DNA of 64,000 nt from Lachnospiraceae bacterium (GTDB lineage Bacteria > Bacillota > Clostridia > Lachnospirales > Lachnospiraceae). Numbering within the stretch: position 1 is the stretch's first letter; each line of letters begins with the position of its first letter. The position numbers and the translations under genes were made by a program. The notes beneath the pieces were generated by a model, which was given only the letters and a program-made list of their open reading frames with translations, made no database searches and was not told the origin of the DNA. The stretch covers positions 1 to 64,000 of the forward strand of contig JALELZ010000002.1 in the NCBI GenBank assembly GCA_022768465.1, written 5' to 3'. Shown in pieces: positions 42,551 through 52,176 of the stretch.

Positions 42551-43261
42551 ATGAATATTTACGAAATTGGCTCAATTGCCGAGAAGCTTAAGAATAATAC
42601 ATATCCTGGCCGCGGCATCATCCTTGGCATCACGCCTGACGGAACAAAAAAGGTTTCGGCTTATTTTATTATGGGCCGCAGCACTAACAGCCGCAACAGA
42701 GTATTCTCAGAGGAAGTTGATGGCATCAGTACAGAGGCATTTGATCCTTCACTTTTAGAGGACCCGAGCCTTATTATATATCATCCTGTAAGAGAGCTCG
42801 GTGATGATCTCGTTGTAACTAACGGAGATCAGACCGACACTATAGTTGACACAATGAAGAACGGCGGCACATTTGAAGAGGCATTAAGAACCAGAGAGTT
42901 TGAGCCTGACGGCCCTAACTGGACACCTCGTATTTCAGGAATCCAGGCAAAGGACGGAAGCTATAAGCTTTCCATTCTTAAATCTGTAGATCTTGAAGGC
43001 TCTGCATGCGTAAGACAGTTCTTTGAGTATCCGGCTGTACCGGGACTCGGTCACTTCATTCACACATATGTGACAGACGGCAACCCTATCCCTACATTCC
43101 AGGGTGAACCTGAAAGAGTTGATATCGTTGATGATCTTGACACTTATGCAGGCATGCTCTGGACCAATCTCAACAGAGATAACCGTGTATCACTTTTTGT
43201 CAGATTTACTGATATTGAAAGCGGTGAGTATGAGCAGCTTATCATTAACGATAACGTTTAA
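42551..43261 (+). CDS. purO: IMP cyclohydrolase, PurO-like
   Basis: A 236-residue protein of the archaeal-type IMP cyclohydrolase family. Features are YPGRGIILGITPDG near the N-terminus, IMGRSTNSRNRVF, and a late GEPERVDI stretch. The enzyme closes FAICAR to IMP, the last step of purine ring synthesis. Most bacteria do this with the N-terminal domain of a bifunctional PurH; here the adjacent PurH lacks that domain, so PurO supplies the missing activity. It is preceded by CGGGAG and followed 49 bases later by purH, an order that supports the assignment. Confidence 0.88.
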   Translation: MNIYEIGSIAEKLKNNTYPGRGIILGITPDGTKKVSAYFIMGRSTNSRNRVFSEEVDGISTEAFDPSLLEDPSLIIYHPVRELGDDLVVTNGDQTDTIVDTMKNGGTFEEALRTREFEPDGPNWTPRISGIQAKDGSYKLSILKSVDLEGSACVRQFFEYPAVPGLGHFIHTYVTDGNPIPTFQGEPERVDIVDDLDTYAGMLWTNLNRDNRVSLFVRFTDIESGEYEQLIINDNV

Positions 43262-43310
43262 AATATAATTATTATATTAATTTTTTTCTTAGACAGGAGA
43301 GGGAGTCGAA

Positions 43311-44489
43311 ATGAAGGAGATACAGTTAAAATATGGATGCAACCCAAATCAGAAGCCATCACGCATTTTCATGAGAGATGGTTCTGACCTTCCGGTAGAG
43401 GTTCTTAACGGAAGACCGGGATTTATCAATTTCCTTGATGCTTTTAATTCTTGGCAGCTTGTAAAGGAGTTAAAGGAGGCAACAGGCCTTCCTTCAGCAG
43501 CATCCTTCAAGCATGTATCACCTGCCGGTGCAGCTGTAGGTCATCCTTTAAGCGACATTGACAGAAAGATGTATTTTGTTGATGCGGACGCTGAGCTCAG
43601 TCCTATTGCATGCGCTTATATAAGAGCAAGAGGCGCTGACAGACTCTGCTCCTACGGAGACTGGGCTGCATTAAGTGATGTCTGTGATGCAGCTACCGCA
43701 CGATACCTTAAGGATGAGGTTTCTGACGGAATCATTGCTCCGGGATATACAGACGAGGCTCTTGAGATCCTCAAGACAAAGAAAAAGGGTAATTACAATG
43801 TTGTAAAGATTGATCCTTCTTATGTTCCTGCACATGAGGAATTTAAGGATGTATTCGGAGTTACCTTTGAGCAGGGTCATAATGATTTCAAGATCGACAA
43901 CGAACTTTTGGGAAATATCGTTACTAAGAACAAAGAGCTCCCTGAAAGTGCCAAGATCGACATGATAGTTGCCCTCATAACACTTAAGTATACACAGTCA
44001 AACTCCGTATGCTATGTAAAGGACGGACAGGCTATCGGAGTCGGAGCCGGACAGCAGAGCCGTATTCACTGCACAAGACTTGCAGGAAACAAGGCTGATA
44101 ACTGGTATTTAAGACAGAATCCAAAGGTTCTCGGACTTAAGTTCGTAGACGGAATCAGAAGACCTGACAGAGACAATGCTATTGATATTTACACCTCTGA
44201 TGAGTATGAGGATATTTTAAGAGACGGCGAGTGGCAGAAAGTATTTACAGAAAAGCCTGAGCCGCTTACAGCTGATGAGAAAAAGGCATGGATCGCAACT
44301 CAGAGCGGTGTTACCGTAGGTTCTGATGCATTCTTCCCATTCGGAGATAATGTTGAAAGAGCAAGAAAATCAGGAGTTCAGTATATTGCCGAGCCGGGTG
44401 GATCTATCAGAGATGATCATGTTATAGAAACAGCCGATAAATACGGAATCGTAATGGCATTTACAGGCATGAGACTTTTCCATCATTGA
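43311..44489 (+). CDS. purH: AICAR formyltransferase (PurH without the IMP cyclohydrolase domain)
   Basis: A 392-residue protein that corresponds to the AICAR transformylase part of PurH only. The N-terminus starts directly with LKYGCNPNQKPS; the Lys-His catalytic pair is in FKHVSPAGAAVG. Normal bacterial PurH has an additional about 200-residue MGS-like IMP cyclohydrolase domain in front, which is absent here. It formylates AICAR with 10-formyl-tetrahydrofolate to FAICAR, passed to the PurO-like enzyme encoded just upstream. The ribosome site is AGGAGAGGGAG, so the start is secure and there is no sign of a lost upstream part. Confidence 0.93.
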   Translation: MKEIQLKYGCNPNQKPSRIFMRDGSDLPVEVLNGRPGFINFLDAFNSWQLVKELKEATGLPSAASFKHVSPAGAAVGHPLSDIDRKMYFVDADAELSPIACAYIRARGADRLCSYGDWAALSDVCDAATARYLKDEVSDGIIAPGYTDEALEILKTKKKGNYNVVKIDPSYVPAHEEFKDVFGVTFEQGHNDFKIDNELLGNIVTKNKELPESAKIDMIVALITLKYTQSNSVCYVKDGQAIGVGAGQQSRIHCTRLAGNKADNWYLRQNPKVLGLKFVDGIRRPDRDNAIDIYTSDEYEDILRDGEWQKVFTEKPEPLTADEKKAWIATQSGVTVGSDAFFPFGDNVERARKSGVQYIAEPGGSIRDDHVIETADKYGIVMAFTGMRLFHH

Positions 44490-44507
44490 TAACAGGGGAA
44501 TATTAGG

Positions 44508-45773
44508 ATGAAGATACTTGTAGTCGGCGGCGGCGGACGTGAGCACGCTATTATTAAGAAAATCAAAGAAAATAAAAATGTAGAAAAGATCTATGCACTT
44601 CCGGGCAACGGCGGAATGGCTGAGGATGCTGAGTGCGTGGATATCGGAGCAAAGGATATCGATAAGATCGTAGAGTTTGCAAAGGCAAATTCAATTGATT
44701 ATGCCATTGTGGCACCGGACGATCCGCTTGTTCTTGGCTGTGTCGATGCTCTTGAGGCTGTTGGCATACCTGCCTTCGGACCTAAGGCAAATGCAGCTAT
44801 TATTGAGGGTTCAAAGGTCTTTTCAAAGGATCTTATGAAGAAATACGGCATACCTACAGCAGGATATGAAGTATTTGATGATATGAATAAGGCTCTTGAA
44901 TATCTCGAAACAGCACCTATTCCTACGGTAATTAAGGCAGATGGACTTGCACTTGGTAAGGGAGTTATCATTGCTCTTACAAGAGATGAAGCAAGACAGG
45001 CTGTTAAGAGTATGATGGAGGATAAGGTATTCGGCGCAAGCGGTGACCATGTAGTCATTGAGGAATTCCTTGAGGGTCCGGAGGTATCTGTACTTTCATT
45101 TACGGACGGCAAAATTGTAGTTCCTATGATCTCGTCAATGGATCATAAGCGTGCAGGAGATAATGATACCGGACTTAATACCGGAGGTATGGGTACGGTT
45201 GCACCTAACCCGTATTATACGAATGCTATTGCGGCTGAGTGTATGGAAAAGATATTCCTTCCTACTATTGAGGCTATGAATAAGGAAGGTCGCACCTTTA
45301 AGGGCTGTCTTTATTTCGGACTTATGCTTACAAAGAACGGACCTAAGGTCATTGAATATAACTGCCGCTTCGGAGATCCTGAAACACAGGTAGTTCTGCC
45401 TCTTCTTGAGTCGGATCTTCTTGAGATAATGATGGCAGTTACTGAGGAAAGACTTTCTGAAACTGAGGTACGCTTCAGCGATAAAAATGCATGCTGCGTA
45501 ATCATGGCATCAGATGGCTATCCGGTCAAATATGATAAGGGTCTGGAGCTTACTATACCTGATGAAGTAAAGGATAAGGTATATGTAGCAGGAGCTAAGA
45601 TAGCTGACGGAAAGCTTGTAACAAACGGCGGCAGAGTACTTGGCTGTACAGCTGTTGCACCTACTCTTAAGGAAGCCATTGAGGATGCATACAAGATAGT
45701 TGATAAGGTTCATTTTGATAATGAGTACTATCGTCATGACATCGGTCAAAGAGCGCTTAAGGCAACGGTATAA
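44508..45773 (+). CDS. purD: Phosphoribosylamine-glycine ligase
   Basis: A 421-residue ATP-grasp GAR synthetase. The N-terminal VGGGGREHAI, ATP-grasp residues in IKADGLALGKGV and the metal-binding YNCRFGDPETQ are visible. It joins glycine to phosphoribosylamine. It starts 18 bases after purH with GGGG upstream. Length is typical. Confidence 0.95.
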   Translation: MKILVVGGGGREHAIIKKIKENKNVEKIYALPGNGGMAEDAECVDIGAKDIDKIVEFAKANSIDYAIVAPDDPLVLGCVDALEAVGIPAFGPKANAAIIEGSKVFSKDLMKKYGIPTAGYEVFDDMNKALEYLETAPIPTVIKADGLALGKGVIIALTRDEARQAVKSMMEDKVFGASGDHVVIEEFLEGPEVSVLSFTDGKIVVPMISSMDHKRAGDNDTGLNTGGMGTVAPNPYYTNAIAAECMEKIFLPTIEAMNKEGRTFKGCLYFGLMLTKNGPKVIEYNCRFGDPETQVVLPLLESDLLEIMMAVTEERLSETEVRFSDKNACCVIMASDGYPVKYDKGLELTIPDEVKDKVYVAGAKIADGKLVTNGGRVLGCTAVAPTLKEAIEDAYKIVDKVHFDNEYYRHDIGQRALKATV

Positions 45774-45822
45774 GTAAATTAGACATTTACAGAAATATTA
45801 TTGATTTTCAGAGGTTTGATTA

Positions 45823-48800
45823 ATGGTATACAGAGTCTTTGTTGAAAAAAAGAAGGAGTACGCTAACGAGGCAAAGTCACTCTTTAGTGATGCAAGAGGA
45901 CTGCTCGGAATTGAAGAGCTTTCTGATGTTCGACTGTATAACAGATACGATGCGGAGAATATTGACAGAGAGCTTTTTGACTATGCGGTAAAGACTGTTT
46001 TTTCAGAGCCGCAGGTTGATATTGCTTCAGAGAGCATTAATACTGACGGAGCCTACTGCTTTGCAGTGGAGTATCTTCCGGGACAGTTCGATCAGAGAGC
46101 GGATTCTGCTGCACAGTGTATACAGCTTATTTCACAGAAGGAAAAGCCGATAGTAAGAAGTGCGAAGATTTATGCTCTTTACGGAAACTTAAGTGAAGCT
46201 GATATAGAAGCTATCAAGAAATATGTCATCAACCCTGTCGAGGCAAGAGAAGCATCATTTGAGCTGCCTGAAACGCTTAAGACATATTATGCAATTCCTA
46301 CAGAGGTTATGACTGTTGAAGGCTTTGACGGTATGTCAAGAGAGGCTCTTGACGAGTTCATAAAGGCTAACGGACTTGCAATGGATCTTGATGATATAGC
46401 TTATTGTCAGGAATACTTCAGGAATGAGCACAGAGACCCTACTATCACTGAGATAAAGATGATAGATACATATTGGTCGGATCACTGCCGTCATACAACA
46501 TTTAACACTATCATTGATAATGTTATCTTTGAGGACGAGCTCTTAAAGCAGGAATATGACAAGTACATTGAGACAAGAAAGTCTCTCGGACGTACAAAGC
46601 CGGTATGCCTTATGGATATAGGTACACTTGCAGCAAAGGCTCTTAAAAAGGCAGGAAAGCTGGATAAGCTTGATGAGTCCGAAGAAATCAATGCATGTAC
46701 CGTAAAGATGGAGATCGAGGTTGACAAAGTCAAAGAGCCTTGGCTTCTTCTTTTCAAAAATGAGACCCACAATCATCCTACAGAGATTGAACCTTTCGGT
46801 GGAGCGGCAACCTGCATCGGAGGTGCTATAAGAGATCCGCTTTCAGGACGTTCATATGTTTATTCGGCAATGAGACTTACAGGTGCGGCTGACCCATTGA
46901 AGCCTGTATCAGAGACTATTCCGGGTAAGCTTCCGCAGCGTAAGATCGTCACAACAGCTGCTAACGGATATTCATCCTACGGTAACCAGATCGGTCTTGC
47001 TACAGGTATGGTAGATGAGATCTATCATCCGGGTTATGTGGCAAAGAGAATGGAGATCGGAGCTGTAGTTGCTGCCGCTCCTGAAAAGAATGTTCGACGT
47101 GAGAGACCTGAGGCCGGTGACATTGTAATCTACCTTGGAGGAAGCACAGGACGTGACGGTATCGGCGGTGCAACAGGTTCATCTAAGGCACACAATGCAC
47201 ATTCTGTAGAAAACTGCGGAGCAGAGGTTCAGAAGGGTAATGCGCCTGAGGAAAGAAAGCTTCAGAGATTGTTCAGAAATGAAGAGGCTTCAAGACTTAT
47301 CAAGCGCTGCAATGACTTTGGTGCAGGCGGAGTTTCTGTTGCTATAGGAGAGCTTGCTGACGGACTTGATATAGATCTTAATGCAGTACCTAAGAAGTAT
47401 GAGGGTCTTGACGGAACTGAGCTTGCCATAAGTGAGTCTCAGGAGCGCATGGCTGTTGTTGTTGAAGCAAAGGATGCAGATCGTTTCCTCGAGCTTGCAG
47501 CTATGGAGAACCTTCAGGCAGTCAAGGTAGCTGTTGTTAAGGCTGATCCGAGACTTACAATGACATGGAACGGCAAAAAGATAGTTGATATCAGCAGAGC
47601 ATTCCTTGATACCAACGGTGCCGAAAAACACATCGATGTTAAAACTGCAGCACCTATTTCCTTCAGCGAAGAGATAAAGGGAAGCTTTACAGATAACTAT
47701 ATGACAATGGCTTCAGATCTTAACTGCTGCTCGAAGAGAGGTCTTTCTGAAAGATTTGACTCTACTATCGGAGCAGGAACAGTACTCATGCCTTTCGGAG
47801 GAAAGTATCAGCTTACTCCTATTCAGGCAATGGTACAGAAGATTTCTGTAGAGAAGAAGCATACAGACAACTGTTCTGTAATGTCATGGGGATATGATCC
47901 TTTCATCACAGAAAAGAGTCCGTTCCACGGAGCATACATGGCTGTTGCAGATTCAGCAGCTAAGCTTGTTGCTACCGGAGCGGAATTTAGGGATGTATAT
48001 CTTTCATTCCAGGAATATTTTGAGAAGCTTGGCAAGGATCCGGAGAAGTGGGGCAAGCCGCTTTCAGCTCTTCTCGGTGCATTCAGAGCTCAGATGGAGC
48101 TTGGTATTGCAGCTATCGGAGGAAAGGATTCCATGTCAGGATCCTTTGAAGAAATACATGTTCCGCCGACACTTGTTTCATTTGCAATAACAACTCAGAA
48201 GACCTCAGATATCGTTTCACCTGAGTTTAAGGCTGCCGGTCACAAGGTAGTTGTATTAAGCCCTAAGTTCGGAGAGGATGGGCTCCCTGAGTCTAAGTCA
48301 CTGCTTGAGACCTTTGATGCAGTAACAAAGCTTTTAAGAGCCGGCAAGGCTGTTTCCTGCTATACACCGGGTATCGGCGGCATTGCTGAGGCTGTTATGA
48401 AGATGTGCTTCGGAAATATGATAGGCTTTGTTTATGAACCTGAAATCAGCGTACAGGATATCTTCTCAAAGAAGTACTTAAGCTTTGTAATGGAGCTTAC
48501 AGACGAGGAAGATATACCTGACAGCTGTCCGGCATATGATGTAACTGATCTTGGTGAGACTGTTACAGACAGGATCATACGCCTTGGCAATGAGGAAATT
48601 GTTCTTGACGATGTTCTTACTGCTTATGAGGATAAGCTTGAGAGCGTATTTACCTGTAATATAGATCAGGGTGCAGACAAGTACGAGGCATTTGAGTTTA
48701 AGGCTGACAAGTGGACTGTACCTGCAGTTAAGACTGCAAGACCTAAGGTTGCTATTCCTGCATTCCCTGGAACCAACTGTGAGTACGACAGTGCAAAGGC

Positions 48801-49539
48801 TGTTGCCGATGCAGGAGCTGAGCCTGAGATATTCGTTGTTAAAAACCTTACCCCTGAAGCTGTTTCTGACAGTGTAGAAAAGTTTGCCGAGCTCGTTAAG
48901 CAGTCACAGATGATATTCATTCCTGGCGGCTTCTCAGGCGGAGACGAGCCTGACGGAAGCGGAAAGTTCATCACCGCATTCTTCAGAAACCAGGCTGTCA
49001 AGGATGCTGTTACGGATCTGCTTGACAACAGAGGCGGTCTTATGTGCGGAATCTGCAACGGCTTCCAGGCACTTATAAAGCTGGGACTTGTTCCTTACGG
49101 CAAGATCATTGATACAGATGAGCATTGTCCTACACTGACCTTTAATACTATCGGCAGACACCAGTCACGTATAGTTAAGACACGTATAGCGAGCAACAAG
49201 TCACCTTGGCTTGCGCTTACAGAGCCGGGAGAGGTATATTCAGTTCCTGTTTCACACGGAGAGGGACGCTTCATAGCTGAAGAGAAGCTGATCAGAGAGC
49301 TTGCAGCAAACGGACAGATCGCTACACAGTATGTTGACGATCACGGCGCTGCAACTAAGGATATTCATTTTAATCCTAATAATTCAGCTTACGCTATAGA
49401 AGGAATCACCTCACCTGACGGCAGGGTATTCGGCAAGATGGGACATGCGGAGCGTATTGGATCAGGTCTTTATAAGAATGTGCCTGGAAATTATGATATT
49501 CGTATGTTTGAAGCAGCTGTTAAATATTTTAAAGGCTGA
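45823..49539 (+). CDS. purL: Phosphoribosylformylglycinamidine synthase, single-chain form
   Basis: A 1238-residue FGAM synthase that carries synthetase and glutaminase in one chain. The synthetase part shows DTYWSDHCRHTTF, NETHNHPTEIEPFGGAATCIGG-type ATP motifs (only the core is quoted), a central DFGAGGVSVAIGELADG and the second repeat with GGKDSM. The C-terminal glutamine amidotransferase has nucleophile C1078 in CGICNGFQ and the catalytic His in VSHGEGRF. This differs from the three-part PurS/PurL/PurQ enzyme of Bacillus. The large size is usual for the clostridial and proteobacterial single-chain type. It ends the purM-L run before a 17-bp hairpin. Confidence 0.95.
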   Translation: MVYRVFVEKKKEYANEAKSLFSDARGLLGIEELSDVRLYNRYDAENIDRELFDYAVKTVFSEPQVDIASESINTDGAYCFAVEYLPGQFDQRADSAAQCIQLISQKEKPIVRSAKIYALYGNLSEADIEAIKKYVINPVEAREASFELPETLKTYYAIPTEVMTVEGFDGMSREALDEFIKANGLAMDLDDIAYCQEYFRNEHRDPTITEIKMIDTYWSDHCRHTTFNTIIDNVIFEDELLKQEYDKYIETRKSLGRTKPVCLMDIGTLAAKALKKAGKLDKLDESEEINACTVKMEIEVDKVKEPWLLLFKNETHNHPTEIEPFGGAATCIGGAIRDPLSGRSYVYSAMRLTGAADPLKPVSETIPGKLPQRKIVTTAANGYSSYGNQIGLATGMVDEIYHPGYVAKRMEIGAVVAAAPEKNVRRERPEAGDIVIYLGGSTGRDGIGGATGSSKAHNAHSVENCGAEVQKGNAPEERKLQRLFRNEEASRLIKRCNDFGAGGVSVAIGELADGLDIDLNAVPKKYEGLDGTELAISESQERMAVVVEAKDADRFLELAAMENLQAVKVAVVKADPRLTMTWNGKKIVDISRAFLDTNGAEKHIDVKTAAPISFSEEIKGSFTDNYMTMASDLNCCSKRGLSERFDSTIGAGTVLMPFGGKYQLTPIQAMVQKISVEKKHTDNCSVMSWGYDPFITEKSPFHGAYMAVADSAAKLVATGAEFRDVYLSFQEYFEKLGKDPEKWGKPLSALLGAFRAQMELGIAAIGGKDSMSGSFEEIHVPPTLVSFAITTQKTSDIVSPEFKAAGHKVVVLSPKFGEDGLPESKSLLETFDAVTKLLRAGKAVSCYTPGIGGIAEAVMKMCFGNMIGFVYEPEISVQDIFSKKYLSFVMELTDEEDIPDSCPAYDVTDLGETVTDRIIRLGNEEIVLDDVLTAYEDKLESVFTCNIDQGADKYEAFEFKADKWTVPAVKTARPKVAIPAFPGTNCEYDSAKAVADAGAEPEIFVVKNLTPEAVSDSVEKFAELVKQSQMIFIPGGFSGGDEPDGSGKFITAFFRNQAVKDAVTDLLDNRGGLMCGICNGFQALIKLGLVPYGKIIDTDEHCPTLTFNTIGRHQSRIVKTRIASNKSPWLALTEPGEVYSVPVSHGEGRFIAEEKLIRELAANGQIATQYVDDHGAATKDIHFNPNNSAYAIEGITSPDGRVFGKMGHAERIGSGLYKNVPGNYDIRMFEAAVKYFKG

Positions 49540-49550
49540 TTGAATAATTA

Positions 49551-49602
49551 TTCTTTTCTTTGCAGTAGATCTTTTTAAGGGTGTTTACTGCAAAGAAAAG
49601 AA
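49551..49602. terminator. Perfect 17-bp hairpin after purL
   Basis: The left arm 49551-49567 and right arm 49586-49602 are perfectly complementary over 17 bases with an 18-base loop. It is A/T rich on the outside. No T-run follows on the plus strand, so it may terminate weakly or protect the 3' end. Confidence 0.6.
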
Positions 49603-49656
49603 CTTATATTAAATATTCAAAAAAATACTTGCAATTATATTGAGAGGGTAGATATA

Positions 49657-49923
49657 ATGATGCACTATACATATAAAACAAGCGGCGTTTGTGCTAAAAC
49701 TATTGACTTTGATATTGACGGCGATATTATAACTAATGTTGTATTTACAGGTGGCTGCAACGGCAACCTTAAGGCTGTTGCTAAGCTTACAGACGGTATG
49801 ACTGTTGATAAGATCGAGAGCATACTTTTGGGAAATGACTGCGGGGGAAGAGGTACATCCTGCGCTGATCAGTTTGCAAAGGCGGTAAGAGAGGTATATA
49901 ATACCGAGAAGGCAATAGGCTGA
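49657..49923 (+). CDS. TSCPD domain protein (TIGR03905 type)
   Basis: An 88-residue protein made only of a TSCPD domain, with conserved cysteines in SGVCAKTIDFD, GGCNGNLKA, NDCGGRGTSCADQ. The domain also occurs at the end of some B12-dependent ribonucleotide reductases, but the function of free-standing versions is unknown; the cysteines suggest metal binding or redox activity. Two adjacent ATGs (49657, 49660) are possible, with GAGAGGG upstream. It lies between purL and the IMP dehydrogenase gene, so a nucleotide-related role is possible but not shown. Confidence 0.85.
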   Translation: MMHYTYKTSGVCAKTIDFDIDGDIITNVVFTGGCNGNLKAVAKLTDGMTVDKIESILLGNDCGGRGTSCADQFAKAVREVYNTEKAIG

Positions 49924-50085
49924 TAATCACATTACCACAGCTTTTTATCATTTAATGATCAGAAAGCGGTATAAGAAATATGAGATTTTTATAAAATCAG
50001 CTTATTAAACTGATGCAAACATTAAAGAAAAGAATTATTATTATTTTATAAATCAGGCTTATATATACATGAGGAGGAAAAACCA

Positions 50086-51597
50086 ATGGCTTTCTATTTT
50101 GAGGAACCATCCAGAACATTCAGCGAGTACTTACTTGTACCGGGCTATACCTCTGAAGAGTGCATCCCTAACAAGGTATCTCTCAGAACTCCGCTCGTAA
50201 GATACAGAAAGGGTCAGGAGGAATGTCCTATAACACTTAACATTCCGCTTGTTTCTGCTATCATGCAGTCAGTATCCGATGATAATCTTGCAGTTGCTCT
50301 TGCACGAGAAGGCGGAATTTCCTTTATTTACGGTTCACAGTCTATTGAGGATGAGGCTGCAATGGTAGCAAGAGTTAAGCATCGTAAGGCAGGTTTTGTT
50401 GTCAGCGGCGCTAACCTTACACCTGAGCATACTCTCGGTGATGTTTTAAGACTTAAGGAGCAGAACGGTTTCTCAACAGTTGCTATTACAGAGAATGCTG
50501 AGCCTAACGGCAAGCTTTTAGGTATCGTTTCAAGCCGTGATTACCGTATCAGCCGTATGACAGAAGACATCAAAATCAAAGAGTTCATGACTCCTAGAGA
50601 AAAGCTTATCACTGCACCCGCTACTACAACACTTAAGGAAGCTAACGATATCATCTGGGATAACAAGCTCAACTCACTTCCTATCGTGGATGAGAATGAT
50701 CACCTTCTTTACTTCGTATTCAGAAAGGACTATGCGGAGCATAAGGAGTATCCGCTCAGCATGATGGATGCAGAGAAGAGATATATTGTCGGTGCCGGAA
50801 TTAACTCAAGAGATTACAGAGACAGAGTACCTGCACTTGTAGATGCAGGAGTTGATGTTCTTTGCATAGACTCATCAGAAGGTTACAGCATCTGGCAGAA
50901 GCAGACAATAGACTTTGTACGCGCTGAGTACGGAGACAAGGTCAAGATCGGTGCAGGAAACGTTGTTGACGCAGAAGGATTCAGATTCCTTGCAGAGGCA
51001 GGCGCTGACTTCATCAAGGTCGGTATCGGCGGAGGTTCTATCTGTATCACTCGTGAGACAAAGGGTATCGGACGCGGACAGGCTACAGCTCTTATTGATG
51101 TTGCAAGAGCAAGAGATGAGTACTATAAGGAGACAGGAATCTATGTTCCTATCTGCTCAGACGGCGGTATCGTTCATGACTATCATATGACACTTGCACT
51201 TGCTATGGGTGCTGACTTCCTCATGCTCGGAAGATACTTTGCTCGTTTTGACGAAAGCCCTACTAATAAGGTTATGATAAACGGCCAGTATGTTAAGGAG
51301 TATTGGGGAGAGGGCTCTAACAGAGCTCGTAACTGGCAGAGATATGATCTCGGCGGAAAGAACAGCCTTGCATTCGAGGAAGGCGTAGATTCTTATGTTA
51401 CATATGCAGGCTCACTTCATGACAACGTAGAGAAGTCTCTTTACAAGGTTAAGTCTACAATGTGCAACTGCGGAGTATTAAATATTCCTGATCTTCAGAG
51501 AGATGCAAAGCTTACAGTAGTATCTGCAACCAGCATCGTAGAGGGCGGATATCATGACGTTACATTAAGAGCTACAGCAGGCGTTGACCGCAGCTGA
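50086..51597 (+). CDS. guaB: IMP dehydrogenase, Tritrichomonas-type
   Basis: A 503-residue IMP dehydrogenase that oxidises IMP to XMP, the entry to guanine nucleotides. The catalytic loop reads [10 protein letters not shown] with Cys320, and the flap carries RNWQRY with Arg419-Tyr420. A CBS pair is inserted at about 110-220. These motifs differ from the common bacterial GPGSICTTR form and match what I recall of the Tritrichomonas foetus enzyme, whose catalytic Cys319 and Arg418-Tyr419 are offset by one and whose length is about the same. The ribosome site is GAGGAGG. It closes the purine block and is followed by a strong terminator. Confidence 0.93.
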   Translation: MAFYFEEPSRTFSEYLLVPGYTSEECIPNKVSLRTPLVRYRKGQEECPITLNIPLVSAIMQSVSDDNLAVALAREGGISFIYGSQSIEDEAAMVARVKHRKAGFVVSGANLTPEHTLGDVLRLKEQNGFSTVAITENAEPNGKLLGIVSSRDYRISRMTEDIKIKEFMTPREKLITAPATTTLKEANDIIWDNKLNSLPIVDENDHLLYFVFRKDYAEHKEYPLSMMDAEKRYIVGAGINSRDYRDRVPALVDAGVDVLCIDSSEGYSIWQKQTIDFVRAEYGDKVKIGAGNVVDAEGFRFLAEAGADFIKVGIGGGSICITRETKGIGRGQATALIDVARARDEYYKETGIYVPICSDGGIVHDYHMTLALAMGADFLMLGRYFARFDESPTNKVMINGQYVKEYWGEGSNRARNWQRYDLGGKNSLAFEEGVDSYVTYAGSLHDNVEKSLYKVKSTMCNCGVLNIPDLQRDAKLTVVSATSIVEGGYHDVTLRATAGVDRS

Positions 51598-51647
51598 TTT
51601 GACTTTTCAAAAGCTTAAATTTGAACCTATATTGTTCATAAAACCTT

Positions 51648-51688
51648 AAATAAGAAGCAAGGTGTTTTGCCTTGTTTCTTATTTTTTT
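51648..51688 (+). terminator. Intrinsic terminator after guaB
   Basis: Arms 51648-51662 and 51670-51684 pair over 15 bases with one mismatch, loop of seven bases, followed by seven T (51682-51688). Confidence 0.9.
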
Positions 51689-51771
51689 GCGTGTTATGAT
51701 AATAATAACTTCGCGAATTTTTAAATGCTGTAAGGAGCGAAAATTTTTATTTTCAGGGATACACATAAGCA

Positions 51772-52176
51772 ATGCTTAAAAAAGAAAAAATTCGTCTCAT
51801 GACAGATCTTGCTATATACGAGAAAAAGTATGAGAATGACGTTTTTAAAATAAATAAATATTATAAATCCGATTACATTTTCTGGCATATGATGCTCGCC
51901 TTTATAAGGTTTACAGTATGCTTTTTGATATGCCTGATGCTGTATGTTATTTTTAAATCGGATTCTTTTTTTTATGATATTAATGTAAATGGAATAATGG
52001 CTATGTTTACCAAGCTTATTTTCCATTATATAGCAGGTGTGATCGTGTATCTCATGATATCTGCTGCAGTATATTCGGCAAGATATAAAAGAGCCAGAAA
52101 GGGCATGCTGTTTTATGCCACGAAGCTTAAGAGGCTCGCAAGGAGATATAATTATCAGGATAAGGAGAACACTTAA
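51772..52176 (+). CDS. Membrane protein of unknown function, 134 aa
   Basis: I do not recognise this protein. It has a basic, helical N-terminus of about 40 residues, two hydrophobic helices (about 43-65 and 83-105) and a strongly basic tail (YKRARKG...KLKRLARRY). The topology would place both ends in the cytoplasm. Its stop overlaps the next ATG (TAATG), so it is translated with the following membrane protein and is likely to work with it and the CdaA/CdaR pair downstream. The ribosome site is weak. No enzyme motif is visible. Confidence 0.7.
   Translation: MLKKEKIRLMTDLAIYEKKYENDVFKINKYYKSDYIFWHMMLAFIRFTVCFLICLMLYVIFKSDSFFYDINVNGIMAMFTKLIFHYIAGVIVYLMISAAVYSARYKRARKGMLFYATKLKRLARRYNYQDKENT

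Noticed and set aside
49924..50085. Guanine or PRPP riboswitch before guaB
   Set aside because: No characteristic core was recognised in this 162-base AT-rich gap.
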